A stretch of 64,000 nt of DNA from positions 6,095,501 to 6,159,500 of the forward strand of contig JANTQA010000063.1 of the NCBI GenBank assembly GCA_027625915.1, read 5' to 3'. Origin of the DNA: Anaeramoeba flamelloides (Eukaryota > Metamonada > Anaeramoebidae). Of this stretch, positions 33,890 through 51,700 are shown piece after piece. Made by a program: the position numbers and the translations under genes. Every line of letters begins with the position of its first letter. Position 1 is the first letter of the stretch. Below the pieces are notes generated by a model. That model worked only from the letters and a program-made list of their open reading frames with translations. It had not been told where the DNA came from and did no database searches.

Positions 33890-35145
33890 TTTTTAAGATA
33901 AAATTAAAATAAATTAAATTTGAACATCGTTTTATCTATTTTGATTTATAATTGTTAATTTTTTTTCTGTTTTCATTTTATTATATAAATTATTTTTGAG
34001 TCAAAGTGGTGCAGTTTTATTGAAGAAATAGAACAAATTCTCTGAGTTTTATTTAATATTCTTCTCAAAATAAATTTTCAATTTGTAGATCTGATCATTT
34101 TTTCCAATTGTGTCAAATTTTTGTTTAGAGGGTTTCATTTTGAAGAGCAGATTCTTTATTCTGTATATCAAAATTTTTTCTTTTTTTAATTATAATTTTG
34201 TTTTTTTTTTTTTCTTATTTTCTTTTTTATTTTTTTTTTTCAAAAATTAAATTTGAAAAAAAACTGTTTAAAACTCCAAATTAACTTGAATATAATCGAG
34301 GTTTTGTAATCACTTTTAAAATAAATCAACTTACAAATAAAATTTCTTATTTCCAATAATTTAACTTTTCCAAAGAAATTGGGAAATTTTCATAAGGTAT
34401 TTTAATCAAAGGTACCCAATTTTTTTTTTTTTAATATTTTATTATTTTATGAAATTTTAATTTTCTAAAGGTATTACTTTTATGAATATTAACTCTCATT
34501 ATAAGTTAATTGTTTCTATTATTTTTAAACAATTGTATATTGGAGATTCTTGTAAAAAAAAAAAAAAAAGTTAATTTTTTATTATTCGCTGTGACACTTT
34601 GAGTGAAATTGGGTGTAATTTCTTTTATGAATATCAACTCAAATCTAAAGATCATTTTTTTTTTTTTATTTCTAATTAATCTTTTATTATTTATTTTAAA
34701 AAAAATACTGATATTAATTTTTTTTGGTCTGTGTCTTTATGTCAAATGCAATTTATTTTATAGTCTTTTTAAATATTGTTTTAAAACTTTGTAATTTTGC
34801 TATTGTATCAAAATTTGTAATTATTATGTGAAATAAAAAGTAAAATTAGAAGTTTGATTTTTAAATAAATTTATATTAACGAATAAAATAAATAAATAGT
34901 TTGTTATTTAGTTCAGAAAACCTGATTGGTTTTATTTTTTTATTTAGAGAAGGGGGAATTTAAGAAAATAGATCACATAAAAATAAGAAAAGTAGAAAAA
35001 TAATTAAAATAACAAATTTAACAAGAATATTATTTAAAGGAAATAATTAAAAGAATATAAACAGTTTTTAGGTTTTCTAAAATTAATTGGAGTGACACTA
35101 AGCCGATGGAAAGATTATCAATATTTAATAAAAGTTCTCACAGAA
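33890..35145. other. AT-rich intergenic stretch
   Basis: No supportable gene. A weak reverse-oriented trace of repeat E, including 'CACTTTGAGTGAAATTGGGTG', lies at about 34400-34630. Confidence 0.45.
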
Positions 35146-35149
35146 GATA

Positions 35150-35800
35150 TTCACAAAAAATATTATATTTTTTCTTACCTAATATAGAAAAATCCCCATT
35201 GTTAGTGAATCTGTTTGTTAATTGGTAATCTTAATTTTATGTATATTAATACTGTTTGGATCGGTAGTAAGGGTATTTATTTCAAAATATATTTGTTGAA
35301 ATATTAAAAAAAAATGAAAAAAAAAAAAATACACTTTTTTTCGAGAACAAAATAAGATGTTAATTTCAATAAAATATTGAAAATATGGAAAGGATACAAA
35401 CAATTTTTTAAATATCCAAATAGACTCATAAAATTTACAAAAAAATTTATTGTAAGTTTTATCAAGACTCAAAATATCTTCAGAAAACATTTTTTATTGG
35501 TCAAAAAGAAATTAATTACTACAAATTTTCACACTTATAGAAAATATAATAAAATTGAGATCAGAAAATTTTATATCTTTTACTTATGTAATACCAATAC
35601 TAACCAGCCAATTAAATTACTATTAAGAATGAATAAAATGATTTTTAATAATTTAAAATATCTTGATAAAACTCAATTGTTATAAAACAAGTTCGATATA
35701 TAAAGATATATTTGTAACAATTTTCTGACAATAGCTTATTTGATTAATAATTCATATTGAAATTTGTTAGTTTTTTTTTTTTTTGTTTTGAAAGAATTAA
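35150..35800. repeat. ~0.85-kb interspersed repeat, copy C
   Basis: Direct, more diverged copy of 2726-3600 and 6577-7440. Landmarks 'GGTATTTATTTCAAAATAT', 'TTGAAAATATGGAAAGGATA' and 'GTAATACCAATACTAA' follow the same order. The frames within it are not conserved in the other copies. Confidence 0.65.
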
Positions 35801-35804
35801 GTGA

Positions 35805-38335
35805 AATATAAGATTTTAATCAATTCTTTGGAATCAAAAAAAAAACATAGATACCATATCCTGAGAATGGGGCACATTGCACGTCAATTTATATTTACTC
35901 TGAGAAATCTTTACAAGTATAATTATATATTATTAGTTTTTTTTTATTACCTAATGCTTCTTAATCATAATAACTTTATTGAAAAATTCAATAGAAGTAA
36001 AATATATTTCATAATTTTAATTGATCAGATTAAAGAGCACTATGTGTATTTTTTTCTAAGAATAAAAAACATGATGGAATATTATTTTATAAAAAAAAAT
36101 CAAATTTTTCTCAAGATTTGGATTAGAACAAAGTTTTCTCAGTAAAAAACAAAAATATTCATATAACGTCTTTCAAAAAACAGAAATATCTTCATGTTGT
36201 AACTAGTATTGAAAAAATAATGAAAAATAAAAAAAAAAAAGAATGTTACTTTAGACAGTGGGTAGAAATTATTTTTATTTTCTAGGTAATTTTTATTCAT
36301 CATTGGATTTTTTTTTTTGGTAAAAAAAACCGAAAAAAAAGTTCCCAAAAATAAATATATATTTGTTTGATTAGCAAGCAAAAAAAAAAATAATAATTTT
36401 TCAAGGGGTGTTATGCTTTATGCGTTGGGTTAATGGTGTGAATATGATTCACGATACCAAAAACTCATTTTTAATTTTGAAATTTTCTTTGTTTGGGTCA
36501 CTAAAAACTGAAATAAAAACTTAAATGTAATTTTATATAATAACAAGAATGTTTTTTTAATATGCCTTTTTATTTTACAAACATAAAAAACTCAATGGAT
36601 GGGACTAAAATATTTGTTGATGATAATAATTGTAAAAAGTTAATTCTTTTCAAAATACAATAATCATTCAAAAATCTCCAGTAAAAAATTTTTCATAATT
36701 ATCTAAAAGATAGATTACATTAATAAATAGAAATATTTTTAAAACCAAAATTCGTTTTAAAAAGTACCATCTTTTTGATACTTATTCAAGATTTTCTATT
36801 TCTATAAAGTGAAAACTTTTTTAGAATTTAAATGTTTTTGTTTTTAATAAATCGACAGCTCAAGGTTTAAATGTGAGTGTAGAAGTTGAAGTATGAAGGA
36901 AAATATCTTTGAAAAAAAAATTCCTCACTTTACTAAAACAAATAAAACTATAAAAAAGTTTAATTCAAAAAAATTCTAAAAAAAAAAAAGTTTTCACTTT
37001 TTTCAAATGACATTAGATAATTTATTGTTTATAAAATTTCTTTAAATAAATATTTTTCACCTGTTAAAAAACAACTTTTAATCATCTCTTAAAAGTTGAC
37101 AAATAAGTTTAATCATGTCTTTGATAGATTAAGTATTCTATGATCTTTGTTAAAAAAGAATTAATATGGGTTATGATTCCCTTAGACTTGATCTATTGAC
37201 TATTAACTCAACTCTTCGTAAAAATGGTATAAACAATCATATAAAGAAAAAATATTGAATCCCACATATCCGCCTGTTTATTTTAAGAACATTCTTTGGA
37301 TAAATTACATTTTAAAAAAATATTACTAAAAGTAAGATTTTTCATTTTTCCATTAAATTGAGAGATTTAATTCAAGATACTTAAAAAGCATTAAAATTAA
37401 TGGTGGGGTTCAAGATCGTTGGTTATTCAAACTGTACAATTACATGACATAAAAAACTCGATTTTGTGATAAAAAGAAATTGGTAAAACAAAAAAATTCT
37501 CTCAAAAAAGTGTGATCTTTTTTCAAAAAATGAAACAATAAATACTCAGATATAATCAAACTCAAAAAGAAAGTTTATTTTGAAACGACTAGGAAGTATT
37601 TTTTAATTAAAAATTCTCGTGAAAAATGAGACTTGGCAGCTCCAACTCCATTTTAGGAAACCACAAACGAACAATTACACAATGTGGTGAGAGTTTTTTT
37701 TTGTCTAATTTTGAAGTGTAAGGATTGAAACAGGATTTAAAGGATAAAAAATATTATTTTAAAAGTTAAAAAGTATCAAACAATATGATCAATTAGCAAA
37801 TCTTTGTTAAAAAATTTTTACGAACAATTAAGAGAGCAGATCGAGAAAAATTTCGAAGTTTGGTTAAAGGATCAGAGTGGTTAAAAATTTTTAAAAGAAA
37901 AAAACTTGACAAAATTCTTGTTATTTCATTTTTTTTTAAAGTTTTTCGAATTATTATCAAAAGCCCAATCCGAAATTAATTAATTTTTTAATCTCGCAGC
38001 AGACTTTTTCACAAACCAACAAATAATTCCTGAATCCACTATTCGTCGTAGATTTATTTTGCAATAATATTCAGCACAAATCGCAAATTTGCAAGAATTA
38101 TTTGGAAAGACAAAAAATAAATTCTATCAAATCATTCTTCTTGTTCAAAAAGAAAAAAAAAATTATTGTTTTATTTTGATCAGTTCAAACTGAAAAAAAA
38201 AATCTGAACAAAAAAAAGAATTACAAAAACAAGAATTCAAAACGAATAAAAATCTCTGTTCAAGTGTTTAATTTCTCTATTTTTTTCAAAATAAAAAAAA
38301 TCCAATCAAAATTATTCGACACATTTCCTATCAAA
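35805..38335. other. Gene-free AT-rich interval upstream of the ankyrin gene
   Basis: About 2.5 kb. The plus-strand frame at 35801-36145 and the minus-strand frame at 36139-36381 are rich in Tyr, Phe, Ile and Lys, as expected by chance at this base composition. No motif, terminal repeat or RNA gene is seen. Confidence 0.45.
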
Positions 38336-38339
38336 AAAA

Positions 38340-43107
<4,768 letters not shown>

Positions 43108-43109
43108 AA

Positions 43110-44145
43110 TGTGTTGATTTATAAATAAAAATTTGTACTTACTTTTTTTTATTTTTATTTTGGCCTGTGGCTTTGTTTTGTTTGCTGATAAATAAAATCC
43201 AAGAATAGGAAATATAATATTTAAAGTGAATAATTATAAAAGCAATTGACATTTAAACAAGTAAAAAACCAGGGCAATGATAAAATTAATTTTATGATAT
43301 ATTTTTTCCAAATATTATCTGTTTTTGAAAAATAAATACCGACTTTGATTTTTTTAACGTTTAACAAAGATGTAATAATAATTATAGTTAAAATATAAAA
43401 GATAAAAAAAAAATCATAATATTTTGAAACTTGGGAAGATGGGGAAAAAAAATTAATACTAGAACTTTTTTTAATTCGAGGAAAAAAATGGAATTTGATT
43501 TTATCAATTTTAATTATTTTTGTATCATTTTTGAAATAAATTATTAATAACAATAAGAAATTAAAAAAAAAACAATGTTTTTAAATTAATTCCAAAATAA
43601 TACATCTAAAAATAAAATAAATTAAATAAATAATTCTTATTTTTTTTTAACTTTTTAATTTGTTTTTATTCTTTAATTAATTGTTGTTTATTATTTAATA
43701 ATTGAAGTATTCTTTAAAATATTATTAATGAATTAAATTTTTAAAATAGAAAAAAAAAAAATATATTTATTATTATTATTATTGAAGTAGTGAAAATTAC
43801 CATCTAGGCACCTTTAGACTTAAATTCCCTTTCAGAAATTTAGGCGTGAAATTATAGATTTCACTATTATTAATTAATGAGAATAATTCCAAACTGTCAC
43901 GTTTTAAAAATTTAAATTCATTAGAGATTTTTTTCTTTTAATTTGATATGAAATATTAATCTATATTTTTCATAGGAAGGATATATGATAAAAAATGATC
44001 AATATTTTCTATAATTTATTTATGTTCATATTTTAAACTTAAAGGACAAAATTTATTTGAGTTTTTATTTATTATATGTCCTTAATAAAATTAAGCACTA
44101 TTTTTTTCTGATTAATATTTTTCGAAAAATAAGTTTCATACTTAA
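43110..44145. other. AT-rich intergenic stretch
   Basis: No gene. A short inverted pair, 'TAGTGAAAATTA' near 43788 and 'TAGATTTCACTA' near 43855, brackets about 80 bp richer in G+C than its surroundings and may be the relic of a small terminal-repeat element. Confidence 0.45.
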
Positions 44146-44150
44146 TTCAC

Positions 44151-45533
44151 TTAAGGGAGTAGCCACGGTATTGAAAAATTTTTCACTTTTTTGCAATTTT
44201 GAAAAGGATCAGAAAATAACATTTTTTACTTTGGTTGTAACTCAATGATTTTTATTATTTAAAGTACTTCATTCATTAGATTTTTAAAATTTTTTTTTCA
44301 ATATCTCAAAGAAATTGCCACAATAGAATGTTGAGTTGAATTGCAAAAAATAGTGTTTTGAATGTTGAATAACTTATCTTTTATCCTTCTCTCAACATTC
44401 TATTGTGGCATTTAATTTTTTCATTTTTTATTTTTTTATCATTTTTGAGATTTTTTTAATCCTGACAACATTAAGCAATTAGAAATATTTTAATATTAGT
44501 GGCATTTAGGATTAATGGATTTTGTTTTAAAAAAACAACAACCTTACAATTGAGAGAATCATAAAAGGAAACATAAATGGGACTTAAATAGCTAGAAGGA
44601 TTCCAAAATTAGAATAATTAAGTCAAATTATTACTTATTAGGATTTTAAATAGTTGGGTTTAGTGGAATTGGAGAAGTGAATATGATTAGATGTTATCAA
44701 AGTTTAAACCACAAAATAGCCATAAGTTTTATTCAAAGAATCTGAAATTATCTTCTCCTAAAATTAAAACTAAACCCCATTCCAAAAATTTGGACACATC
44801 AGAAAATCAAAAATAGGAAAACAAAAACTCAATTTATGATATTTTTCCAAACGTAATATAAAACCTTATTTAAATAACCTAGTGTTAATGGTTTTTTAAG
44901 TAATCATTTTCATCCAAATATAAGAAAACAATATAAAATAAAAAATCAAAACACGTCTATCCAAAATAAGGAAACGAGCTGAAATGAAAGAGTTTGAACA
45001 AAAAATATATTGGTAGATTTGTTAAAATTACACCAACAATGGTTGATCGATCAAATGATAAGATATCATGCACCGGTTGTATGTGGATTTTTCAATTTTT
45101 GATACTCAACACTAACATTCTATCAACCATCTATAAAAAATTTTTCAGATCTAACTAAACAGATTAAGTAACTGAAAAATTGAAAATGAAAACAAAAACA
45201 AAAAAGACAAAAAATGAAAAAGTTTGTTGAATTAAAATTAATTTCCAATAGGATGTAAAGTGTAGTATTATTGTTATTTTTCCAACTGTTTAAACTGTGT
45301 CCTAATTAATTCAAACAAGTTTATTTTAATAAAAAAATGATAAAAAAAAAAAAACTATTTTATCAATATAATCTCAATTTTTTTATTGTTGAACATTACT
45401 AAAATTAAAATATCAAATAATTTTTTTAAAAAAATTTTTAGAGAATCTACGATCACACGCCACTATAATAAAATGTTCTTATCTCATCTCTCTCAAATTT
45501 TTATCATGTCTTATGGTGTAGCTACTCTCTTAA
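44151..45533. mobile_element. TTAA-flanked TIR element, TTAAGGGAGTAG subfamily, copy 2
   Basis: The left end is TTAAGGGAGTAGCCAC and the right end is 'GTAGCTACTCTCTTAA', about 16 bp of inverted match. The left end also resembles that of 16215-17341. About 1.38 kb long, with no transposase. A separate 95-bp MITE is nested near its left end. The short inverted match means the right boundary is uncertain. Confidence 0.5.
44316..44410. mobile_element. 95-bp MITE with perfect 20-bp terminal repeats
   Basis: Left end TGCCACAATAGAATGTTGAG and right end CTCAACATTCTATTGTGGCA are exact inverted complements over 20 bp, with about 55 bp of AT-rich spacer. It is too small to code. The perfect ends suggest a recent insertion compared with most repeats in this window. 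Confidence 0.85.
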
Positions 45534-45539
45534 CCACTG

Positions 45540-47595
45540 GGATATTTTTTTTTAGAATAAAAACACTCTCAACTTTTGAATATCAAAATTATTTTTTGAA
45601 ATTACTGTGCACTTTTTATTTTTTTTTGAAAAATTGGGGTTGAGAAAAGTTTGAAATCAAAGAATAAGTTAATAAATTAAATTAGAATGCTTTTCCAGAG
45701 AGTTTATCCTTTTAGTTTAACTTTTTTTTTAATTTTACCATTTAAAACTAAAAAAAACATTTGAGGACCAAATTAGTGCCTTTTGTGAAAAGAAAATTCC
45801 CAGAATTTAGAATTTATTTTTAGTAAATGAGTTAAAACAAGATACTGAATCTAAAAATATACATAATTTCAAGTGTGAAATCAATGATTTTGGCAAAAAA
45901 AGTTTTCCAGAAAAAGTTAAATTGAAACTTTATTTATTTTTATTTTATCATTTTGTTTTTTTAATTGTATTAATGGAAAGTATTTGATCAGTTTTTCATT
46001 TTTAGTGTTTTTTGGTTGGTAGGGACATATAGTACTATCTATTTAGGAATTTAGTAAATGTCCTGAATTTGAGAATTGTTGACTTGATGGATAAATTAAA
46101 TATTTTTGTGTTTTAAATTAATCAATTTTTTGGTTTTTAATTATTATGAAATATTGTCGTCAAGTATATCAAGTGTTGTAGAGTGTTGTCTAGTGCCTAG
46201 GTTTTCCAGAATTCAAAATAATAGGGTAAAATCAAAGATTTAACTTTATTATTTTAAATTCTGGAAAAGCTAACTGCGATTTTATTTGTTTTTGAAAAAA
46301 CGAACGGCGTTATTTTTTAATTTAAGAAATTTGCTTTTTATTTCTCAAATTAAAAAAAAGGGGGGCTAACAGTGGATTTCGGGAATTTAAAGGAATGTAG
46401 TAAAATCAAATATTTAACTCTATTTCTTAAATTAAAAAAACTTTATTATCTTTTCTACAATTTAAAAGAATTAAAAGAATATTGAAGAAATATTCTTTTT
46501 TTTATTCTAAAATTAATAGAAAAACTTAAGACCATTCCAACCCTTGGAATTCAATAATTCATTCTATGTGTATTTATAAATGTCTTTTTTCAATTCAATT
46601 AAAATTTTTGAATATAAGTTGATTTTATTATTTATTTTTTGATTAAATTTTATTAATTTTTCAAAATATGGAAGAGGTAAATTATTAAATTACTTTGTGA
46701 ATTTAATTTTTTTTATATTTAGCGAAATTATCATATTTTCAATTTTAAATTCTATTTTATAAATACTGATTGATTTATTTCAGGTTATTTTGGATATTCC
46801 AGTAATACATGAATTAATTCGGGAATTTAAATAATTTATTGTTTTTATTTCATAAATAATAATTTCTGGTTCATTTGTTAATTTACTTTATAGAAAAGAT
46901 TTAAATAAACTTATTTTTAAGTTATTATATAGAGAATCATAATTGAATAATGATTTACAGTTGTTATATTTTTCTTATTTTTTTTTATTAAAAAATTATA
47001 AAATATAGGTGAAATTTTATCTAAATAATTACCCAATTTTTTGCTTTTTTTCACCAGTCTTTTGATATATAAAACTTTGAATCAAGATTTGATATTGTCA
47101 TAAAATATTATTTCGATTTTTGCAAAAAGAAGAAAAGAAAATATGAAAATCTATTTTTAGGTAAAGAAGTAATTCATAATCTGATCTATATTTTTACCTA
47201 TAACTCTCAAACTTATTAAAAATTAAAAAGTATAATTTATAAGATCAAATAGTGAAGGAATTCACAGTAAAGGTATGGTAATTTATTTTTTTATCTTAAA
47301 AATTGAATATGAGTATATTAACTGATTTTTAGATATATTCATTAAAATTTTTTTAAATATTTTTTCTTATCAATATAAGAATTCAATTAAAATCAAATCA
47401 AATTTTCATTCTATTTACAATTAATAATCTTTAATGAAATTCATTTCATAATTGTAACTAACCCGACGTAATAAATAATAAATTGAATATATATATTATT
47501 TAGAACCCAAGAACAATAACTAATGTAAAATCTTAGTATTATTTAACTTTTCAATTATTCTAAACATATAAAACCCTAATATTTTAAAAATGAAA
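45540..47595. other. Gene-free interval with hairpin repeats
   Basis: Contains a block at about 46190-46390 starting 'GTGCCTAGGTTTTCCAGAATTC' in pieces, with the inverted 'AAATTCTGGAAAAGC' after about 50 bp and a second pair, 'TTTAATTTAAGAAA' and 'TTTCTCAAATTAAA'. A related block occurs at 57510-57680. The rest is AT-rich with no supportable gene. Confidence 0.5.
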
Positions 47596-47599
47596 AAAA

Positions 47600-48035
47600 A
47601 ATAAAAGCAAAAATTGAAAAAAAGTCAATCACATTTTTTGAAATGAGAATTACAGATTTTTTTTATTACCAAAATTTCAATGAAAAAAGGTTAAAACGAA
47701 GATTTTTTTTAATAAACATAAGTGCTTTAAAAGACATTACATAGTCTAAATTTTCTTAGTGTTTATTAGTATTTTCGACGATCTTTTTTTTTTTTTCGAC
47801 TTGAGGATCTTTATCAAAAAAAATAAAATACAAATTGACTAAGAAACATTAAAGAAAAAAAAAGAAATCAAAAAAAAAGAATGAAAAGAAAAGGAAAATG
47901 AAAAAGAAAGAAAAATTATAATTTGAATAAATTTGAAAAAATGATTCTGATCTAACAAATGAAAAATTTTTTTGATGAGAAAGGGATAAAACGATTCAAA
48001 ACAGCTTTCAATATGATTATAAAGTGAGTTCAATT
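47600..48035 (+). repeat. Direct repeat D, copy 1, downstream of the helicase gene
   Basis: Matches about 50465-50905 in the same orientation: 'GAAATGAGAATTAC.GATTTTT', 'GAAAAAAGGTTAA', 'TTAAAAGGCATTACA' or 'TTAAAAGACATTACA', 'AAAAAATGATTCT' and 'ATTATAAAGTGAGTTCA' occur in that order in both. The two copies flank exon 2 of the helicase. No conserved frame. Confidence 0.7.
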
Positions 48036-48779
48036 TTTTTGAAAAATAGTTTATAGAGGGTGACTTCCTAAATTGAACCCAATGTTTTTAAAAATAATAA
48101 AAGTATATAAGTGTTTATGATATAACTACTTTAAACTTTCTTGGATCTTTTTAAAACTCATTTTGACAAATCCGTCCTTTCTTTATAAAAAGTCTTTTAA
48201 TTTTTACTAAAAAAATCTGGTTGTAAAAAATCTAAAAAAAGGAATATTTATAGAATTAATGTGTATATAGAGTTTTCCTTTTCTTTTTTTTTTTTTTTAG
48301 GATATCCTTAAACAATAATAAAAATAAATATACACTTATAATAAACAATAACCAGATTTTCAAAAATAAAATTAAAAAACAAAAAAAAAATAAAAAAAAT
48401 TAATTTGTTATTTTCTATTATTTAAGGTTTCAAAATAAATAATTTAAAAAATTGTTTACTTTTTATTAATCCAAGAAATCTCTATATCAAAATAATTTTT
48501 AAAATATCAATATGGTTCCATAAATAACCCCTCTTTCCCATAATCATTTTATAAAGATTTTAAATCATGAATATTATTCTAAATATTATTTCTAATCATT
48601 CATTCTGTTCAAAACTGTTCAAGGTGTATTCCTCAAAAGTAATTATCTTTTAAAATGATTCAATTTTTTTATTATTTTCAAAAAATTGAGAACAATCTGA
48701 TTCTAAATGAATGAAAAGGGAACAAAATTGCAAATTAAAAATTATTTTGAATGCTGGGATTCTGTTGTGTGGAATGAAA

Positions 48780-51700
48780 TTATTTTTTTTTGTTAATTCT
48801 TCTTCTACGTTTAACATTTTGTTTCCCCTGATAGTTCTGTCTTTTTTTAACTAATTGGGTTTTTAAAATTTTCAAAGCAGTGGCACATTCTTTTTTAAGA
48901 TCTTCTGATTTTAAATCTGATCCCCCTGCCCATAATTTAATTTCTCTTTGGCTATCTTCAATTTTTCTTAGCAATTTCATAAATTTCTCCTCATATTCTT
49001 TTTCAACAAACGTATAGGCCCTACCAGATTTGCCGGCTCTAGAAGTTCTTCCAACTCTATGTATATATGTTTTTTTTCTTTGTGGGTTATTGTAATTAAT
49101 AATATTCTTCACGTCGAAATCCATTCCACGTGTCATTACATCTGAGCATATTAATATTGATTTTTCACCTTTCAAAAACTTTTCCAAAACTTTTTCTCTT
49201 TTTGAATGGATTAGCTTTTTAGAGTATTCTGTAACTTTAAATTCTTGATGATTAAAATGTTTTAAAAAGATTTTTAATCGATGGCTTTCTTCAATTGAAT
49301 TTGTAAAGCATAAACATCTTTCCTTCCTTTTCACAATTTCTCTTAACAAAAGTGCCATTAATGGTAATTTATCAGAAGAACTTTCGGCAACAACTAAATA
49401 TTCCGTTAAATTATCGGGCACTCTGAATTTTAAACTTGTTGAAGAATAGATATATAATGGATTTTTTAATTCTAATGAAGAGAGCTTGCTTGGGTTTTTT
49501 GTAAATGTTGCTGTTAATAATATTTTTTGAATTGTCCTTTTGAATCTGTTGGTTTCATTTTTCCGAATAATTTGATTAATTCGATTTAACCAATCGTGAT
49601 ATGACTGTGAAATCAGTCGATCAGCTTCGTCAACTACTAAAAATCTTAAATCTTGAAACATTGACGATCTTAAAATTAACTCGACTAATCTACCCGGGGT
49701 ACAAACAATGATATCTACCTTGCAATTAGATGGTACAAACTTTTTTATCAATTCGGATTCTTTATCTGTAATTTCATTAATAATGTTTTTGTTGTTATTG
49801 TCATTAATATCATAATCAAGATTTTTAAAAATGGATTTTGAATTTTTTATATTTTTGGTATTCATAATTTGTGAAAATTCTTCTTCAATTGAACTACTTC
49901 CAAATAATGTACCTACGCGTAAATCGCAATTTTGACAAAAGCAATCCAAAACTTCTTTGGTCTGAGATGCTAAATTTCTTGTTGGTAAAATAATTAATGC
50001 TCTTAATCTTACAATTACTCGATTCATTAAAGACTATTTAAAAATAAAAAAAGAGAGATATAAATTAATAAAACATGAAAAATACATAAAAAATTTAATG
50101 ATATATTTTAGCGAGAAAATAATTTTTATAAATAAATAAATGGTTAATCGTAGGTCATTCTGAATGTATTAGTAATGAATATATATATAAATATGTCACA
50201 GAATTTTGTAATGATGAAGGGAGGTAAGTTATAATAATAATTTGAGTATATTAATTGAAACGTATTCAAAAAAATTTTATTTATAAACTGGATTTCAAAA
50301 AATGTGACTGACTTAAATAATAAATTGAAAAAATAAAAAAAATTATTCTTTGGTATTCAAGAACAAGGAATTATTAAATCTTATTACTGATTTTCTTTTT
50401 ACTTATTATTCTAAACTGATAAAAGCATGATATTTCAAAAATAATAAAAAAAAAAAAAAAAAAATAGAACCAAAATTCTAAAAAAAAAAGTGAATCACAA
50501 TTTTTGAAATGAGAATTACGGATTTTTGTTATTACTGGAATTTATGTGAAAAAAGGTTAATAAGAAGATTTTTGCAGAATAATTATCTGAATTTTAAAAG
50601 GCATTACAGATTCTCATATTTCTTATTTTTTATTGGTTTTTTAAAAGATCTTGTTTTTTTTTTATTTACTTTCTTAAAAAAAAAAGGGATTACAATTTTT
50701 GAAAAGAAAAGAAAAAAAAAAAAAGCTAGAAATTTGCAAATTTTTTTTTTGATTTTTCATTCATTTTTTTTTAATTTCTTCGAATTTTTTTCAAAATTAG
50801 AAAAAATGATTCTATCTATCAATTGGAAAGTTTATTTTGATAAGAGCCCAAGGCAGAACTCTGCAAAGTCATTTCAAATAGCATTATAAAGTGAGTTCAC
50901 CATTCAAAATATTTTTTTTTAAATCAAAATAAAAAATTTTCATATGTTTCATAAAGATCAAGATCACATAAATATCAATATCGTGTTTAAAAAAAAATTT
51001 TGAAATTTTTAAAAAGAAATTTTCGAAAAAATAGTATTAAATAATTTTATAAGGTTGAGAAATTGATGTTTTGTGATAAATTGAAATTCGTGTCAAATAA
51101 AATCACTATTTTAGATCCTTTATTAAAATAAATATAATTAAAATTCAAATAACCATTTTTAAGATTATTTATTCATTATTTCGGGAATTAGGATTTCAAA
51201 AAAATCATTCCTTAATTTTTTTAAATATCTTGAAATTTCATAAATTATTCGAAAACAAAATATAAAAAAAAATACCTTTTTATAATAATCCAAAATATTT
51301 TATATTTTTATTGCTTTTCTTTATATTTTTAACAATCAGATTAGATTTTTGAGTTATTTGTCGATAAAGCCCCCGAAGAAATAGCTAAAGTTGAAATTTC
51401 AGAAAAAGAAATTTTTTTTTTGTTTTATTAAATTCAAAAAGTTTAATCAAACAGATCAAATCTTTTTACTGAAAATTTAATAGTCAAAAATTGAAGAATT
51501 GTAAAAATAATAATTCATTTTTCTAAAGTTGATAAAGGGTATTTGTTGATCTAGTTTCGTTTCATATTTGATAAAATAATTTTACATTTCCCTTGGTGAA
51601 AAAAAAAAATAATAAGAGTGAATAGTTCATTAATTGAAAAGTTTGTAAATTTCTTTTTTTTTTTTTTTTTTTTTTTTTCTTTAGTGCCTGAATTTTTTCT

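Noticed and set aside
35377-36145. Two plus-strand frames of about 100 aa
   Set aside because: The first lies in interspersed repeat copy C and is not open in copies A and B; the second has only chance-like AT-rich composition.
50509-50889. 126-aa plus-strand frame
   Set aside because: It lies in direct repeat D inside the helicase intron and is not conserved in the other copy; the composition is Phe/Lys/Ile noise.
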